Assembly (NCBI RefSeq): GCF_016901225.1
Contig: NZ_JAFEUL010000001.1
Coordinates: 362,773 to 426,772 of the forward strand
Source: Actibacterium sp. 188UL27-1
Lineage (GTDB): Bacteria; Pseudomonadota; Alphaproteobacteria; Rhodobacterales; Rhodobacteraceae
Reading direction: 5' to 3'
DNA: 64,000 bases
The first letter of the stretch is position 1, and each line of letters begins with the position of its first letter. A model generated the notes under the pieces. The model was given only the letters and a program-made list of their open reading frames with translations, made no database searches and had not been told where the DNA came from. The translations under genes were made by a program, and so were the position numbers. This document shows positions 63,406 through 64,000 of this stretch, one piece after another.

Positions 63406-64000
63406 TTGGCGATGTCTTGATCTTGGGCCGGATAGATCGCGACACCGGTCATCGTGTGGTTCACATGCATCGCCCGGTATTGCTCGCCATAGGTCGAAAA
63501 GCCCACGACATTGTTGTCGGTCAGGATTTTCGAGATCTTGTGGGTCATCTGGCGTTGCCCGGCCTCCAGCCGCCGGAGCAGGCAGTCACATGCCAGCACC
63601 ATTGCCGGCGCAGTGCCTTGGGCCAAGGCGTTCAATTCTCGGTCGAGATGTTGATCCATCGCTTCGGGCTCGGCCAGTGTCAGGACGGCGCCTTCATCGA
63701 TGGCAGAGAAAAAAATCAACTCGCCCTCGCGGTTGACCCGCTGGATTGCGCGGACATGGTGACGCCCGCCAAGCCGCACCACCAGTGGATGGGCCGCAAA
63801 AGTGAACTGGTCCAGCTGTCCTGGATCCTTGCCGAGAATGCGCGCATATTCAGTTGCCGCAGGCTCTGCATTGATCTGTTGCACGACCCGGCGCGAGGGA
63901 TCGGCGCGCGTGACCACCATGCGCCGTTCGGTTGGGATCAGGTGATCGAGGCTGAACACCTTGATCGGGCAGGCGGTACGCACAAGGGTCAGAAGGGCTG
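63402..64000 (-). CDS. FIST-domain protein (NosP-like), 5' part beyond the window
   Basis: The C-terminal 198 codons of a FIST protein; the frame is open to the window edge. Recognisable are ADPSRRVVQQINAEPAATEY, then HHVRAIQRVNREGELIFFSA and the FIST_C end (VVGFSTYGEQYRAMHVNHTM, TGVAIYP). FIST proteins are sensory input modules, and NosP members bind heme and NO and inhibit a neighbouring hybrid kinase. The stop overlaps the kinase start (ATGA-type), so the two are coupled. The N-terminal FIST domain is not visible. Confidence 0.82.
   Translation of the reverse strand, partial: ALLTLVRTACPIKVFSLDHLIPTERRMVVTRADPSRRVVQQINAEPAATEYARILGKDPGQLDQFTFAAHPLVVRLGGRHHVRAIQRVNREGELIFFSAIDEGAVLTLAEPEAMDQHLDRELNALAQGTAPAMVLACDCLLRRLEAGQRQMTHKISKILTDNNVVGFSTYGEQYRAMHVNHTMTGVAIYPAQDQDIAK

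Overview
The window looks like a chromosomal segment of a marine-type alphaproteobacterium of the Rhodobacteraceae (Roseobacter group). The inference rests on high GC content, dense operons with 4-base start/stop overlaps, and the gene stock: TRAP transporters, a CioAB-type quinol oxidase, RTX proteins without signal peptides, PuuD-type urate oxidation, creatinase and 5-oxoprolinase. I saw no tRNA, rRNA or CRISPR array by eye. Both ends cut genes: a CbiM-type ECF component on the left and a FIST-domain protein on the right.

Layout. 1-2.5 kb: end of an ECF nickel/cobalt transporter operon (cbiM-cbiL-like-cbiQ-cbiO). 2.6-6.8 kb: a block matching the E. coli ynjF/ynjBCD neighbourhood (CDP-alcohol phosphatidyltransferase plus an orphan ABC importer). 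7-11.3 kb: a giant ExeM/NucH-type extracellular nuclease with RTX repeats. 11.4-17.5 kb: 5-oxoprolinase, then a convergent cytochrome bd (CioAB-type) pair. 17.7-25.1 kb: a TRAP operon with two tandem solute-binding genes, then RidA, allantoicase and PuuD (ureide/purine breakdown). 25-28.6 kb: a cysteine-protease-like orphan, a second RTX protein, and remnants of an IS66 element next to a broken DUF3237 gene.

28.5-35.9 kb holds the least explained unit: eight tightly packed minus-strand genes. They are a TelA-like coiled-coil protein, a small membrane protein, an unknown 377-aa protein, an AAA+ ATPase, an AT-rich membrane-anchored protein seemingly spliced in, a DUF6638-like protein, a small two-helix protein and a DUF1523 protein.

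36-43.8 kb is a decayed area: an M20 peptidase pseudogene, a secreted protein of five 22-residue repeats, a frameshifted hypothetical, a Sel1-like gene, creatinase and a secreted protein broken in three frames. A peptide-type solute-binding gene sits at its left side, while the matching permease/ATPase genes sit at its right side (43.9-47.2 kb). 47-52.7 kb: small accessory genes, a DmpA-like peptidase, a succinate-semialdehyde dehydrogenase, a decayed SDR and a frameshifted DUF4336 gene. 52.7-64 kb: a DUF1963 protein, a short BCCT transporter, a secreted phytase/esterase-like protein with a possible Pho box, an ALDH16-type double aldehyde dehydrogenase, deoC, and a hybrid histidine kinase coupled to a FIST protein (NahK/NosP-like nitric oxide sensing).

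Main unexplained signal: three intergenic sites (22.6, 41.2 and 51.1 kb) carry the same 11-bp-period tandem repeat (consensus close to RTATGYATGGG). Each lies just 3' of a nitrogen or carbon catabolism gene, and one borders a truncated pseudogene. All functions are by recognition of families and motifs; nothing was searched against a database.
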